Shown: one piece after another, positions 10,753-22,911 of the stretch | Layout: each line of letters opens with the position of its first letter | Numbering within the stretch: position 1 is the first letter of the stretch | Assembly (NCBI RefSeq): GCF_947179165.1 | Contig: NC_077242.1 | Coordinates: 41,905,097 to 41,969,096 of the forward strand | Direction: 5' to 3' | Length of the DNA: 64,000 nucleotides | Source: Solanum dulcamara | Taxonomy: Eukaryota > Streptophyta > Magnoliopsida > Solanales > Solanaceae | The notes under the pieces: generated by a model | What the model was told of the DNA's origin: nothing | The model's input: the letters and a program-made list of their open reading frames with translations, nothing else | The model's database searches: none | Made by a program: the position numbers and the translations under genes

Positions 10753-11756
10753 AACGCCAGAGAGATATTACAGTCATGACCCAATTTGTCAGGTCATAAT
10801 GGCGCCCACCATGACCCACCAATAGGAAAGACGACCCATATCTCAGAATGGTGAGTAATAGGATGTCAGGGTAGAAGATCAACAATACAACTAAAAACAA
10901 AAATAAAATAATAAGAACATAACTGAACGACTTAAGCTACATGAAATATATACAAATAAAAAGATCCCTCCCAAAACTTGGAAGTTACATATACAAAGCT
11001 GCTACAAAAAGAGTACAAGTCCCAAAAGTGGACCACATAAACAAGGTAGTCTCAAAATACAAAAGACAGGCAAAATATATGCACAGAGGGAGATGGGTAA
11101 ATCTAGAGCACTATGTGCTCACCCTCATCTCCGATCAAGACTATAGTTGTCTTAAATCAACGTCGGTAGTTGCTACTCAGACCTGCATCATAAAAGCAGA
11201 TGCAGAGTATAGTAGAGTACCAAAACAATAGGTACCTAGTAGGCATCATAGGCCGTCTGAGCAGGATAAGCAAAAGTAAACTAGAATGCGAGAAAATAAT
11301 CACAACCAAAGATAGGATAAGAAGTAAATGTAGGTATGTGCATGAGCGTACTCAACATAAAGAAAGATAAACTAACTAAATTTGCTGAGCTCCCATAAAC
11401 CAAATGGGTACGCTTGCACACAAGTCTAAAAGGAACAACCTGAACAGATTACAATAAGCCCGATAATTGCAAAGATAATTGAAGTAAAATAAACGGATCC
11501 AACAAAGTTCCTTTAATGCCATAAATTTCCTTAACTTGAAAAAAACCATCCCAAAAGGCTAAAACTTTAACCCAAAGCTGAGAATAGATAAGGACTTAAA
11601 CCTACGATTCATTCGCGAATCAAGGACTCAAACTTAGATTTGAAGCAATTAAGGACTTAAACCTCGGTAATAGATAATCGTAGATTTGAAACACGTGTAA
11701 TAGAGACCTCAAACTTTAATCAGGTAATGGTAGCGAAGGTCTCAAACCAAAGAAAG

Positions 11757-12060
11757 TGAGGAGCAGTAGACTTGAACCAAGTTTATATAAAGGAAATGGG
11801 CTCGAACTACGACTAAGAAAGGAGTGATGGACTTGAACCAAGGCTATATAAAGGTGGTGGGCTCGAACCTAGACTAAGCAAGGAGACATGGACTTAAACC
11901 AAGGCTATATAAAGGTGGTGGGCTTGAACCACAGCTAAGCAAGGAGTGATGGACTTGAACCAAGTCTATAATAAGGCGTTGGGCTCTAACCATGGCTATG
12001 TAAGGAGCGATGGACTTGAACCAAGTCTATAATACCAAGGTAGGGGCTTAAACCTCGTCC
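11757..12060. repeat. 61-bp minisatellite, about 5 copies
   Basis: GACTT(G/A)AACCAAG recurs at 11769, 11830, 11891, 11952 and 12013, a constant spacing of 61. Each unit reads roughly AAGGAG(T/C)GATGGACTTGAACC, then an AA(G)GTCTATATAAAGG-like block, then TGGGCTCGAACCA. Degenerate flanking units extend to about 11640 on the left and 12080 on the right. It lies inside the LTR-like region and explains part of its length. Confidence 0.8.
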
Positions 12061-13199
12061 AGTAGAGTGAATTGGGGACTTGAACCACGAACAGAGGTGT
12101 GTCAGTCAGAATTAGGATTAACGCCAACCGAGCATCATAAGGATTACCCTAAAACTGAGTTCCATCAATAAATCACTCCAGCCAAAACTACATCCAATCC
12201 AGAATCATCGAAAAGACTTCTAGAACCAAGAATCAAGTGATACAGGACCGATAGAAGAAAAGCCATTATGGAGGTAAGGTTCCCAAGCTATGTAACAGCT
12301 TAGCTAGAACTCAGACAATCAGACTCAAGTCTGCTAGATCAGTCTACAGGGAGCTAAGCTATCTGACATGATGTCGGAGAAGTTACAAGGCCCAATGGTG
12401 CAAAAATCATGCAGGTCTAAGGTAATATTAGTCTAAAGCTAGACTAAGGCCAAGCATTCTTCCAATATATAAACCAAGGCCACAACACACACCACAAGGA
12501 AGAAATAATCAACAATAACAGGAGTCATACTTTATCAGTCTAAAACATTCCCCAAAATAACACCTACGACATGATTTCTAGTAATTTAGCATGCTCGATG
12601 CCCAAACCCCTCCAAGCTCATACAGTTCAGTATACAAGTGCCTAAACATGCTTAGTTTAAAGAGAGGAAGACTATAACTTAAATGTAGGCCGACCACACG
12701 CACTCCAACTCACGAACAAGAGCTTTTCCCTTCTGAACAGCCTTCAAACTCTGTCATGCTATCAACAATAGAATCACAATATTAATACAGTCATTATAAT
12801 GCTAAAATTATTGAATTTGAAGTTGGGCCAATTTTAGAGTCAAAAATTGGGAATTTTGGGACCCACTCTATAACTCATGAAATTGACTCTGAAAATAGGT
12901 TCCAATTATAGCCCCTAACTCATGTTCCAAAAAGGAACACAATTCAAGCACTACGTTAGTCATAATCCAAGCATGTATCAAAATTAACATTTAGCTCGAG
13001 AATACAAAACTTGTAGGGAATAAGGAAAATTTACCTTAAGGGACGCCTCAAATTATAGTTTTGATCATACCACTAGAATCCCCTCAAAAAAACAAGGAAG
13101 ATAGCCCTTTGAATCGCCCAAATCTCCTTTATATTGGTCGAGAATTCGTGTCTTAAATATAGAACATCGACTAAAATTAGAATAAGGAAATAGCCTGAG

Positions 13200-13394
13200 G
13201 TGTCGCAAAAACGAACACCCGTTGGTCATTTAAGTGACCAACTCAAAGAGGCGGCATTGCTTTAGCAACACCAAGTCGCTTAAGCGACCATTCTCTTTAG
13301 CGATAGGCCTGTCGCTTAAGAGACATCTACCCAAGAGGGCTTGGTCATTTTAACGACCTCTGTGCCCCTTTAGCGACACTCGCTAGCAACCAGG
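13200..13394 (-). promoter_or_regulatory. Palindromic GTCGCTTAAGCGAC region of LTR U3
   Basis: A perfect 14-bp palindrome GTCGCTTAAGCGAC sits at 13275-13288, with several imperfect relatives around it (AGTGACCAACTC, TTTAGCGATAGG, GTCGCTTAAGAGAC, TTTAGCGACACTCGCTAGC). This is the same design as the U3 of families F and G here but built from a different core word. No function is established. Confidence 0.5.
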
Positions 13395-13795
13395 ATTGCT
13401 TTTGAGATGGTACCAGACTCAGAAAATGAACTTACTTGGGATTAGCCCGAATGAAGGCTAAGGACTCATCAAATGGGACCAAATCCTACTGAAGCACTTG
13501 AGACTCATCTGGAATATATCGGCATAACATAGAATCATGGAACATAAGGTGAAGAGGTAAAAATACTGGGGGCAAGGCCAATTCATAAGCTACCTACCTT
13601 ACCTATCTCAAGATCTCAAAAGGGCCAATAAACCTGGGACCAAGCTTACCCCTTCTTCTGAATATCATCATGCCCATTATGAGCGACACTCAGAGGAATA
13701 CCCGATCTCCAACCATAAACTCCAAAGGCCACACTCTTTAGTCAACATAATTCTTTTGCCTACTCTGGGCAGTACAAAGCCTCTCATGAATTATA
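13395..13795 (-). pseudogene. pol: Gypsy integrase C-terminus with chromodomain-type tail
   Basis: The minus strand reads in pieces EFMVGDRVFL, then RRRGKLGPRFIGPFEI, then AYELALPPSIF, then DESQVLQ, the standard order of the gypsy GPY/F module and tail. Frame changes and stops lie between the pieces. It is the last coding part of the minus-strand pol and abuts LTR-like sequence with no clear PPT. Confidence 0.75.
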
Positions 13796-14790
13796 CAAAC
13801 TCTATCCATCGAATCATGCAGCAAATCGGCACCCCAAGGACTAACCTCAAAGGCATCAAACCAGCCTATTGAGGAACGATATCTCCTACCATACAATGCT
13901 TCAAAAGGTTCCATCTCGATGCTCTAAAGGTAGTTATTAATTTATGCAAATGCTACCAAAGCCAAGGACTGATCCCACTATTCTCTAAATTTAATCACAC
14001 AGGCCCGGAGCATGTCCTCCAAGACTTGAATTGTTCTATCTGAGTGGCCATCGGTCTAGAGGTGGAAAGTTGTGCAAAACTTGACTCGGATACCCAAATA
14101 TTTCTACATAGGCCCCATTAATATGAAGTGAACTGAGTACCATGGTCTAAAATGATAGATACTGGCACCCCATGCAATCATACCACCTCCCGTATTTAAG
14201 TCTGAGCTAACTTCTATAAAGTGTAGTTCGTTTAGACCGATAAGAAGTGAACTGACTTGGTAAATTAATCTATGATAGCCAAAATAGAATTAAAACATTG
14301 GGAGGTACATGGTAATACCACCACAAAGTCCATAGCTATACGCTCTCTCTTCCACTCTGGAATGGGTAGTCACTAGGTCAAATGACCTAGCCTCTAATGC
14401 TTGAACTTAACCTGCTGACAGTTCAAGAACCTAGCCACAAAAGCTATAATGTCTCGCTTCATACCACACCACTAGTAATGTTGTCATAGTTTATGATATA
14501 TATCATCGCATCGGGATGAATGGAATATATGGAACAATGGGTCTCCTCAAGGATAAACCTTACTACATCTCCAACTCTAGGAACACAGATACGACCCTCA
14601 ATCCTCAAAATGCCTTTCGGATCTAAGGTCTTCTTCCTAGCCTCCCCACTGAGTACCTTATCATGAATTACCCTCAGTTGTGGGTCCTTAAACTGTTGTG
14701 CTTGAATCGGCACTATCAAGCAAGACCTAGCCTCTACATAAGAAAGTACCCTGACCGGCTCAGAAATATCAAAAGGAACCATCTGGTTAG
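13796..14790 (-). pseudogene. pol: Gypsy integrase zinc-binding and catalytic region
   Basis: The longest frame, 14459-14782, encodes the linker and HHCC start: LRVIHDKVLSGEARKK, RIEGRICVPRV, then EETHCSIYSIHPD, where the two His of the zinc finger are kept. The catalytic core follows at lower quality. Around 14120-14160 the second catalytic Asp can be read in an SIILDHGTQFTS-like string (usually IISDRG). Stops and frameshifts are frequent. No active enzyme is possible. Confidence 0.75.
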
Positions 14791-15110
14791 CTAAGGACTA
14801 AATTTCTGAAGCTAATAGCCTCTCCTCAACTGATAAGAATGCCAATCTACCCATACTCACCGCCTTTAGGCTCAAAGCATCTACTATGGTCAGTGTAGAT
14901 CTCACAATGGGCTCCATACAAGTAATGCCTCCAAATCTTCAATGCGAAGACTACTGCTGCCAACTCCAGATCATTAGTGGGGTAGTTTCGCTCATGTACC
15001 TTTAGCTTCCAGGAAGCACATGAAATAACCCGACCTTACTGCATCAAAATACAACCCAAGCCGACACCAGAAGCATGAAAATACACTATAAATCCTTGGA
15101 CCTCAACATG
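14791..15110 (-). pseudogene. pol: Gypsy RNase H relic
   Basis: The minus strand gives GFIVYFHASGVGLGCILMQ, then [16 protein letters not shown] and [20 protein letters not shown], which is the RNase H of gypsy Pol. The first catalytic Asp of the usual VVYCDAS is His here. The distal TDHKSLQY to VADALSR half is missing between this segment and the integrase start, consistent with an internal deletion. Confidence 0.75.
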
Positions 15111-15786
15111 AAGAGTAAGAATTGTAGTTGAAGTCGACAAGGCGTTGAGCTTAAGAAAGATCACCTCATACTCGTCAGACCACTTGAAAGGAACATTCTT
15201 CTAACTCAGTCTGGTCAAAGGCGCTGCAATAAAAGAGAACCCCTCCACAAACAGTCTGTGATACCCTGCCAACGTGATGAAACTGCGGACCTTGTTGGAG
15301 AAGTGGGCCTAGCCCAATCATGAATTGTCGTTATCTTTGCCGAATATACCATAATCCCATCTTTGGACACCAGTGCCCTAGGAAGGCCACAAACTCAAGC
15401 CAAAATTCACATTTAGTAAATTTGACTTACAATTGCTTATCTAACAAGGTCTGAAGTACTATCCTTAGATGCTATTCATTCTTCTCTCTACTTCCGAAGT
15501 AGAATAGAATGTCATCAATGAATATAATGAAAAAAGAGTCCAAGTAGGGCCTGAACACATGGTTCATCAAATCCATAAATATTGCGGGGGCATTAGTCAA
15601 CCCAAAAGACATGACTAAGAACTCATAGTGCCTGTATCGAGTCCTAAAAGGAGTCTTAGGGATATCTAACTCCCTAATCCTTAATTGGTGATACCCTGAC
15701 CTCAAGTCTATCTTAGAGAACACTGCTTCACCCTGGAGCTAGTCAAATAAGTCATCAAACTGCGGAATTAGGTACTTATTGTTGAT
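15111..15786 (-). pseudogene. pol: Gypsy reverse transcriptase relic
   Basis: The frame at 15472-15723 covers palm motifs: [45 protein letters not shown] and FIIFIDDIL, so the catalytic YxDD-type box (FIDD) is intact. Further left, VRSFITLAGYHRLFVEGFS and PLTRL mark the RT connection. Upstream (to the right) it joins the 670-bp tandem array at the QLNKVT motif. Stops occur outside the kept frame. Confidence 0.85.
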
Positions 15787-18466
15787 GGTCACCTTATTCA
15801 GCTACATGTAGTCAATATATATATGCAATTTACAATCCTACTTTTTCATGAACGGAACAAGAGCACCCAGGAAGACAAATAGGGCATTATAAACCCTATA
15901 CTCAAGAAGTTATAAAGTTGTAGCATAAGCTCACTCAACTCAACTAGAGCCATCCAATATGGTAGAATAGAGACTGGTTGTGTACCCAACTCAACATCAA
16001 TGACGAAATCAATATCACGCTCTAGAGGTAGACCAGGTAGATCGATGGAAAATAAATTAGGAAACTATTGGACCACCGAAATATAATTAATAGAATGACT
16101 GTTAGCACTAGTGTCATGGACATAAGCAAGATAGTCTAGACAACCCTTCCCCACTAACCACTGAGCCTTGAGGAAGGATATCATACCACATGGTACATGA
16201 ATAACTGTACATGTCCACATGACCGGAGTAATGCTAGGCATACACAAAGTAACTATCTTGGAGAAGCAATCCAAAACAGCATGATAGGTAGAAAACCAAT
16301 CAATTCCTAGAATTAAGTTAAAGTCTACCATATCTAGCATAATCAGATCTGCTCTAGTATTATACCCTATGATAGTCTCCACACAGGATCGATACACTCG
16401 ATCCATCACTAAGGAATCACCTACGAAGGTAGCTACACACATAGGCATAGGTAATGGGTCACCTTATTCAGCTATATGTAGTCAATATATATATGCAATT
16501 TACAATCCTACTTTTTCATGAACGGAACAAGAGCACCCAGGGAGACAAATAGGGCATTATAAACCCTATACTCAAGAAGTTATGAAATTGTAGCATAAGC
16601 TCACTCAACTCAACTAGAGCCATCCAATATGGTGGAACAGAGACTGGTTGTGTACCCAGCTCAACATCAATGACAAAATCAATATCACGCTCTAGAGGTA
16701 GACCAGGTAGATCAGTGGAAAATAAATTAGGAAACTATTGGACCACCGAAATATAATTAATAGAATGACTGTCAGCACTAGTATCACGAACATAAGCAAG
16801 ATAGTGTATACAACCCTTCCCCACTAACCACTGAGCCTTGAGAAAGGATATCATACCACATGGTACATGACTAACTGTACATGTCTACATAACCGGAGTA
16901 ATTCCAGGCATACACAAAGTAACTATCTTGGAGAAGCAATCCAAAACAGCATGATAGGTAGAAAACTAATCAAGTCCTAGAATCAAGTTAAAGTCTACCA
17001 TATCTAGCACAATCAGGTCTGCTCTAGTATTATACCCTATGATAGTCTCCACACACGATCGATACACTCGATCCACCACTAAGGAATCACCTATGAAGTT
17101 AGATACACACATAGGCATAGGCAATGGGTCACCTTATTCAGCTATATATAGTCAATATATATATGCAATTTACAATCCTACTTTTTCATGAATGGAACAA
17201 GAGCACCCAGGGAGACAAATAGGGCATTATAAACCCTATACTCAAGAAGTTATGAAGTTGTAGAATAAGCTCACTCAACTCAACTAGAGCTATCCAATAT
17301 GGTAGAATAGAGACTGGTTGTGTACCCAGCTCAACATCAATGACAAAATCAATATCACGCTCTAGAGGTAGACTAGGTAGATCGGTGGAAAATAAATTAG
17401 GAAACTATTGGACCACCGAAATATAATTAATAGAATGACTGTCAGCACTAATGTCACGGACATAAGCAAGATAGTGTAGACAACCCTTCCCCACTAACCA
17501 CTGAGCCTTGAGGAAGGATATCATACCACATGGTACATGACTAACTGTACATATCCACATGACCGGAGTAATGCCAGGCATACACAAAGTAACTATATTG
17601 GAGAAGCAATCCAAAACAGCATGATAGGTAGAAAACTAATCAATTCCTAGAATCAAGTTAATGTCTACCATATCTAGCACAATCAGGTCTGCTCTAGTAT
17701 TATACCCTATGATAGTCTCCACACAGGATCGATATACTCGATCCACCACTAAGGAATCACCTACCAAGTTAGCTACACACATAGGCATAGGCAATGGGTC
17801 ACCTTATTCAGCTATATGTAGTCAATATATATATGCAATTTACAATCCTACTTTTTCATGAACGGAACAAGAGCACCCAGGGAGACAAATAGGGCATTAT
17901 AAACCCTATACTCAAGAAGTTATGAAGTTGTAGCATAAGCTCACTCAACTCAACTAGAGCCATCCAATATGGTGGAATAGAGACTGGTTGTGTACCCAGC
18001 TCAACATCGATGACAAAATCAATATCATGCTCTAGAGGTAGACCAGGTAGATCGGTGGAAAATAAATTAGGAAACTATTGGACCACCGAAATATAATTAA
18101 TAGAATGACTGTCAGCACTAGTATCACGAACATAAGCAAGATAGTGTAGACAACCCTTCCCCACTAACCACTGAGCCTTGAGGAAGGATATCATACCATA
18201 TGGTACATGACTAACTGTACATGTCCACATGACCGGAGTAATGCCAGGCATACATAAAGTAACTATCTTGGAGAAGTAATCCAAAAAAGCATGATAGGTA
18301 GAAAACCAATCAATTCCTAGAATCAAATTAAAGTCTACCATATCTAGCACAATCAGGTCTGCTTTAGTATTGTACTCTATGATAGTCTCCACACAGGATT
18401 AATACACTCAATCCACCACTAAGGAATCACCTATGAAGGTAGCTACACACATAGGCATAGGCAATG
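15787..18466 (-). repeat. Four exact-length 670-bp tandem units over protease/RT start
   Basis: GGTCACCTTATTCAGCTA starts at 15787, 16457, 17127 and 17797, and the last unit ends at 18466: four units of exactly 670 bp with a few percent of mismatches. On the minus strand each runs from the protease (GDSLV..RVYRSC, then DLIMLDMVDFNLILGIDWFS) to the RT start (ALVPFMKK..DYMQLNKVT). Frames at 16065-16448, 17405-17614 and 18075-18392 are units 1, 3 and 4; unit 2 has stops. Because 670 is not a multiple of 3, the units cannot be read as one protein. No indels separate the units, so the amplification is younger than the element's decay, or is an assembly effect. Confidence 0.95.
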
Positions 18467-18809
18467 GCTCACATAAAACATCCCATCAAGTAGTATTACA
18501 GGCACACACATATGAGTAAGTGGACCTCAGATCAAATAAAGCATGGGCGGGCTGATGTAAGACAGAGATCATACCTGTGATATTGATATCTGACTTCTCC
18601 GCCTCTGACCTACCCAGAAAAACACACATATGATTGCGTCCACCTCTACCACCTGTCTGGCCTACCTGGGAACCACCCTTAGTACCTTGAGACATATTTC
18701 TACGACCTTGCACACTCTCTCTGGGCGGCTAAATTGGGGCCTTGGGGGCCTGAATCTACTGACCTTGTATACCTTACTAACTCTAGAGTTTGCGATGGCT
18801 GATAGTAGG
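18467..18809 (-). pseudogene. Gag end and start of aspartic protease
   Basis: The frame 18486-18713 ends with TGMISVLHQPAHALFDLRST, the gypsy protease active-site segment (usually ALFDSGSTHSF or ALFDPGST). The catalytic Asp remains but the Gly of D-x-G is Arg. Upstream residues (RRNMSQGTKGGSQ, GRGGR) are the low-complexity Gag tail. It continues into unit 4 of the tandem array. Confidence 0.75.
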
Positions 18810-18851
18810 ACAATGCCTAGCAAAGTGGCCTATCATACCACATTCATAGCA
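18810..18851 (-). other. Gag CCHC zinc knuckle, intact
   Basis: The minus strand encodes CYECGMIGHFARHC, a perfect CX2CX4HX4C zinc knuckle of retroviral-type nucleocapsid that binds the element's RNA. It lies between Gag capsid and the protease, as expected for gypsy elements, but it is one of very few unbroken motifs in this relic. Confidence 0.85.
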
Positions 18852-20052
18852 CGACACTCTGAATGAACCTCCATGAGATATCCCTGTTGAATCGGAATGG
18901 CCACTGGTACTTTCTTATCCACCATCGGTAAGCTGTAAGGCTACCTGAATGGGTCTACTAGGTAGATACTTTTGTGGATGGCCTCTTCCAAACGAACCCC
19001 TACCCGTATGACTAGCATCCATTGAAACTCGCCTAGTAGCGAGGCCTCTTGTTTCTACCTCCATAAGCCTCACGACATATAGCCTCAATGGTATAGGCAT
19101 GATCTACTAATTGCAAGAACGACCAGTCTAATGAGACCATCTACTCTATAGCTAACCTTAAAGAAATAGATAACCCTCTGACAAACCGGCGTACCTATTC
19201 CTCCTCTATCAGCATAATTATGTTAGTGTGCCTAGAGAGCTCATAAAACTGAGACTCATACTCCGTGACCATCATTGTTCCCTATACCAACACTATGAAC
19301 TCATCCCTCAACCTCTCTCTCAAACTATAGGGTACATACTTCTCTAAGAAAACCTTGGAGAACTAGGTCTATGTCATCAGCGGTGATCCCGCAGGTCTGC
19401 AAATATAATAGGACCTCCACCACTGCTTTCCTAGCCTATCTAGCTGGAAAGTAGTGTAATCAACCATGTGGGACTCCACCAATCCGAGGTTATGTAACTC
19501 TTCTAGAAATAGCCAGAAAAGCGTGGGCATCCTTACCCGCGGCACTTGAGAACTTAGAAAGCACCAATATGGTAAATCTACCCAACATATTCTTCTCCTC
19601 TACAGTCATAATCGTCCTACCTTTCATGTGCTTAATAACTGTAAGAATAGGCTGAATCATCGAACGAGTTGTAATGGTAGGAAGTAGAGCAAGGGACTGA
19701 TCATATTATGCCCCGGTATTGCCTGAAGTCTGTGCCCTATCTCGGACTTGAGGTTTATCTGATGTGCTAGGAAGGTCCCTACTTAGAACATACCTTTTAT
19801 GAAATTGAGTATCCATGCCAAAGTATCCTATAACACTACCGTGGCCACAAATCTAGGTAGAGTCTAGGGTGGATGCTCCTCCGTCAGTTGAGGCTCGAAC
19901 TGCTCAACCTCTATATCCGTCTTGGGTAGGGGCTATTTTGTCCTATGCTCTGCCCCGACCTCTGTGTTGGCCTCTACCTATACCCCAAACTCAGATTCTA
20001 TGTATAAGCGCAAAGGGTCCTCATCCACCTGAGTAGATATCGTCCTCTTCAT
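18852..20052 (-). pseudogene. gag: Degenerate gypsy gag
   Basis: An ATG at 20052 opens MKRTISTQVDEDPLRLYIES before the first stop, a plausible Gag start 190 bases from the PBS. The frame 18915-19100 (RLYVVRLMEVETRG..TRRVSMD) is the Gag C-terminal part before the zinc knuckle. The capsid region between them is broken by several stops and frameshifts. The position between PBS and zinc knuckle supports the call more than the sequence does. Confidence 0.55.
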
Positions 20053-20239
20053 CTGAGAAAGTGTGAAATAAATAGGATTTAGAGGTGTTCATCATCAGTA
20101 GAGCACCAGAAATGAGAATAGTGAATTAATTTCTAACAATGTCCTATAGACTCCTGAAGATTGGATACGGATGTCATCTTATCGATCCATAAAACTCTAC
20201 TAGACACTTGCTCTTGTAATGGTGAGATGGTGAACCTAA

Positions 20240-20251
20240 CATCTGATACCA
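20240..20251 (-). other. Primer-binding site, initiator tRNA-Met (mutated)
   Basis: The minus strand reads TGGTATCAGATG against TGGTATCAGAGC, so ten bases match initiator tRNA-Met. It lies three bases inside the LTR end at 20255 and fixes the orientation of the 13395-20251 element. Confidence 0.85.
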
Positions 20252-20254
20252 CTC

Positions 20255-22086
20255 TATCAAGACCCAAATTCGGGCCATAATAGCACCTACTATAACCCCC
20301 GAGTAGGCAAGACAAACCTAAGTCAAACAAAAGTCAAATCTCAATCAAACTAAATAATTAATAACATAAGGAAGTAGAAGAAAAAAAATAACAAAAAAAG
20401 TCAGGTTAGGGTATAGATATGTAAATATAATACAAAATATACAAAAGGCCCAACAGTGACCAAAACAAATGACGAACTAACACTAGACAAAAGCCCAGAT
20501 CTGGTGTCACCTATACAGGAGCTACTAAGTACAAAGGCTGACAATATAAAAATATACAATACAAATCTCACTATACAAAAGTACAAGTGTAAGTCAGTAC
20601 AAACGAGGGAAAGTAGAAAGTCTTGGAATGCTGGGAGCAGACCACAATCAAAAACTAGAACCACTAAGGATGATTAGGTGTGCGCTGGAGGTGGCTCAAA
20701 CTAGGAGCTTCATCAAAAAAATGCAGAAGTGCAGTATGAGTAGCAAAATATGGGGTACCCAGTTGGCATCATAGGCCGACCGAGCTCAAAAAGAATAAAT
20801 ATATATAAGTAGTACTATGATAATAATAACAATAAGAGAGGAGCATAAACTATAAATACGGGAAAAGAGGGTACATGAATAATCATACATTAATCAAGTA
20901 AGTCCAACCAACCATGTAGTGACATCAATAATTTCAACTGATAAAATATCGAGAGAATGCACAATTAAAACTCATAGCGATGGCTCAATATCCTCCAAAA
21001 GTATCATGAAGCGCTCAGAATAACCCTCGAGCTCATCAAATAATAGGGTGCCCAGAATGATACCTTGAGCTCATCAATATCAAAATAATAACCTAGAATA
21101 TCAATCAATGGGCCATCCAAAATTCAGAACTCGAGCTAATCGAATGAAATAGAGTGTAGCCCAAAGTAAATAAGAGAGCCTCCTAGAATCATACCTCGAG
21201 CTCATCAACTATGAATTTCCATAAATAAGATATCATCGGTTTTTCCTTAAATCCCTTATATTTATCCATCAACCAAAAGTCCTATTATAATCTTTTACTC
21301 TTTGTTTTAAACTGGGATTTTAACATCGGTGAGGTAAATAAGTTAATTAGTACATCAAAAATCATATGACACTCACCTAAGATTCCAGTGTACTAAAAGC
21401 ATGTCCTCGGGCCCAATATTTCAATATCATAAGCAACCAAGGCATAAGAATAAGCCAAAAATCATATCAAGAGACCAATCGAAACCATACAAGTCAATCA
21501 AGAGGCATCCTAAGTTCAAGTTCTAAGGAATGTAAATGATGTAAACAAGTCAAGATATCACCTGGACTAAGGATCTAACAACTAAAACCCCAACGAGTAT
21601 CCAACGATAATCACCGACTCCATATTTCTCAATAGGATATCAACACTTAAATCACCACCCTAATCATGCATTACTACTCAAAATATACCAATTTTAACCA
21701 AGCCAAGTCTAATAAGAGTAAGACATAATCTACCTCAAAGCCGGAACAACACCCAAAATGGTAAACTCTAGTCTTTCCTTTCCAGGCCACCTCTAAACAA
21801 TGCCACTCTATCAATTCATTGAAGAATATATCAAAACAAGGTCAATAAGTACCATTTCACGGATTGTAAGTAATGTAAGTAAAATAACAAGAGTTTCTCA
21901 CAAATAAGTATTGAATTATATTGATTAGAGTGGAAGCTTGAAAAAAATATTTGCACATTTGGATGTGCTCTTGAAGGGTGGAAATCCCTTATCAATTTGA
22001 AATTGATTAAATTTTTCTAAAACTAGTTTTGGGAAAACCTGTCAGCTACCTCTGAAATAGTTCCACCATTCATAGAACCATCTAGG
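20255..22086 (-). mobile_element. 5' LTR of the 13395-20251 gypsy element
   Basis: Starts TATCAAGACCCAAATTCGGGCC directly after the PBS, a decayed TGTCATGACCC end. Contains GGCATCATAGGCCGACCGAG at 20769 as in the region at 11243, and three spaced copies of a CTCGAGCTCATCA-like word (about 21031-21215). The U3 end is not precise; I set it where a plus-strand LTR begins at 22087. The 73-87 codon overlapping frames at 20401-20677 are chance. Confidence 0.65.
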
Positions 22087-22911
22087 TGTAAGACCCCCTA
22101 AAAACGTTGTATATGATATTCCAATTCTAGATGAAAATAATATAGCTTCTGTATTTTGGGCATAATTTTTTATAGGATGGTCCAAATTAGGTGGTTCAAA
22201 TTTTTCAATTACCCCAACATCATTATCTATAACCTTTGAGAAGACTATATTTTAAGTTTTGCAGGTTAAGTAGGTTAAATAAATTAATTGGTGCAAGATA
22301 TGATGTTGTGACAAAATAGAGTATTTGTCGAAGAAAACTCATATCTCACTATATGTTGATCCAAATCGGTTGATTCTTGAATGAAATGAAAGTAGACTTC
22401 TAGATAAATAATTCATATGCAGACACCAATACCTAATGAGAAAGTTATCTTGTTTAAAAATAGTCTGAAAAAGGGTATTCGATTAAAAGAAGGTTCATCT
22501 CACCAACCATGGAAAGATCTAGATCCATTTGACATCACCCATGACATCAATATTCCTCCATTTGAGATCACCCATTACATCACAATCTTCCATTAAATTT
22601 TTAGATTTTTTTATTTAATTATTTTAATTATTGTTAGGTCCCTCCTTCACAACTATAAATACCCACCTTATTTCATTATTTAGTTCATCAAGCTTTCTCA
22701 AGAAACTGTTTTCTCTATACACTCCTTTGCGCATTCTCAAAATATAGTTTTAATTCTTAGTAGTGTAAAAATACTATTCTGGTGATTCATATACTCTAGG
22801 TAGTACACAAAATGCTCCGGCAAGGAGAAAGGATAGGATTCAAGAATGTTCATTATGTCCTTCGATTCTTAGTAATGTTTTGGATTCTAGGTATGTAAGG
22901 CATGGAATCTA
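22087..22911 (+). mobile_element. Plus-strand LTR fragment (family J)
   Basis: Begins TGTAAGACCCCCTAAAAACG, a typical gypsy LTR start, and runs through a U3 with a TATA box (22654) into an R-like segment (CTCAAGAAACTG...CACTCCTTTGCG). It ends where an inverted family G LTR arm begins. No PPT precedes it and no matching LTR is in the window. Confidence 0.6.
22654..22661 (+). promoter_or_regulatory. LTR TATA box
   Basis: TATAAATA within CAACTATAAATACCCACC, 567 bases into the LTR, followed by sequence rich in C/T as in many plant LTR leaders. Probable core promoter of the family J LTR. Confidence 0.6.

Larger units (their letters stand above)
10771..13394 (-). mobile_element. Antisense LTR-like region, probable 3' LTR of the 13395-20251 element
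   Basis: It begins CAGTCATGACCCAATTTGTCAGG, the expected rc end of a gypsy LTR, and shares the order of landmarks with 20255-22086: TATATACAA...CCAAAAGTGGACC, then GGCATCATAGGCCG at 11243 against 20769, then gene-free AT-rich text. Similarity to that LTR is weak, so pairing the two as LTRs of one element is tentative; this could be a separate insertion. No PPT is seen at the right edge, where it runs into the integrase tail. Contains a 61-bp minisatellite and a palindromic motif region. Confidence 0.5.

Noticed and set aside
15787..18466. Regular repeats as a CRISPR array or centromeric satellite
   Set aside because: The units are 670 bp, contiguous and code for decayed gypsy protease; no spacers, and only four copies.
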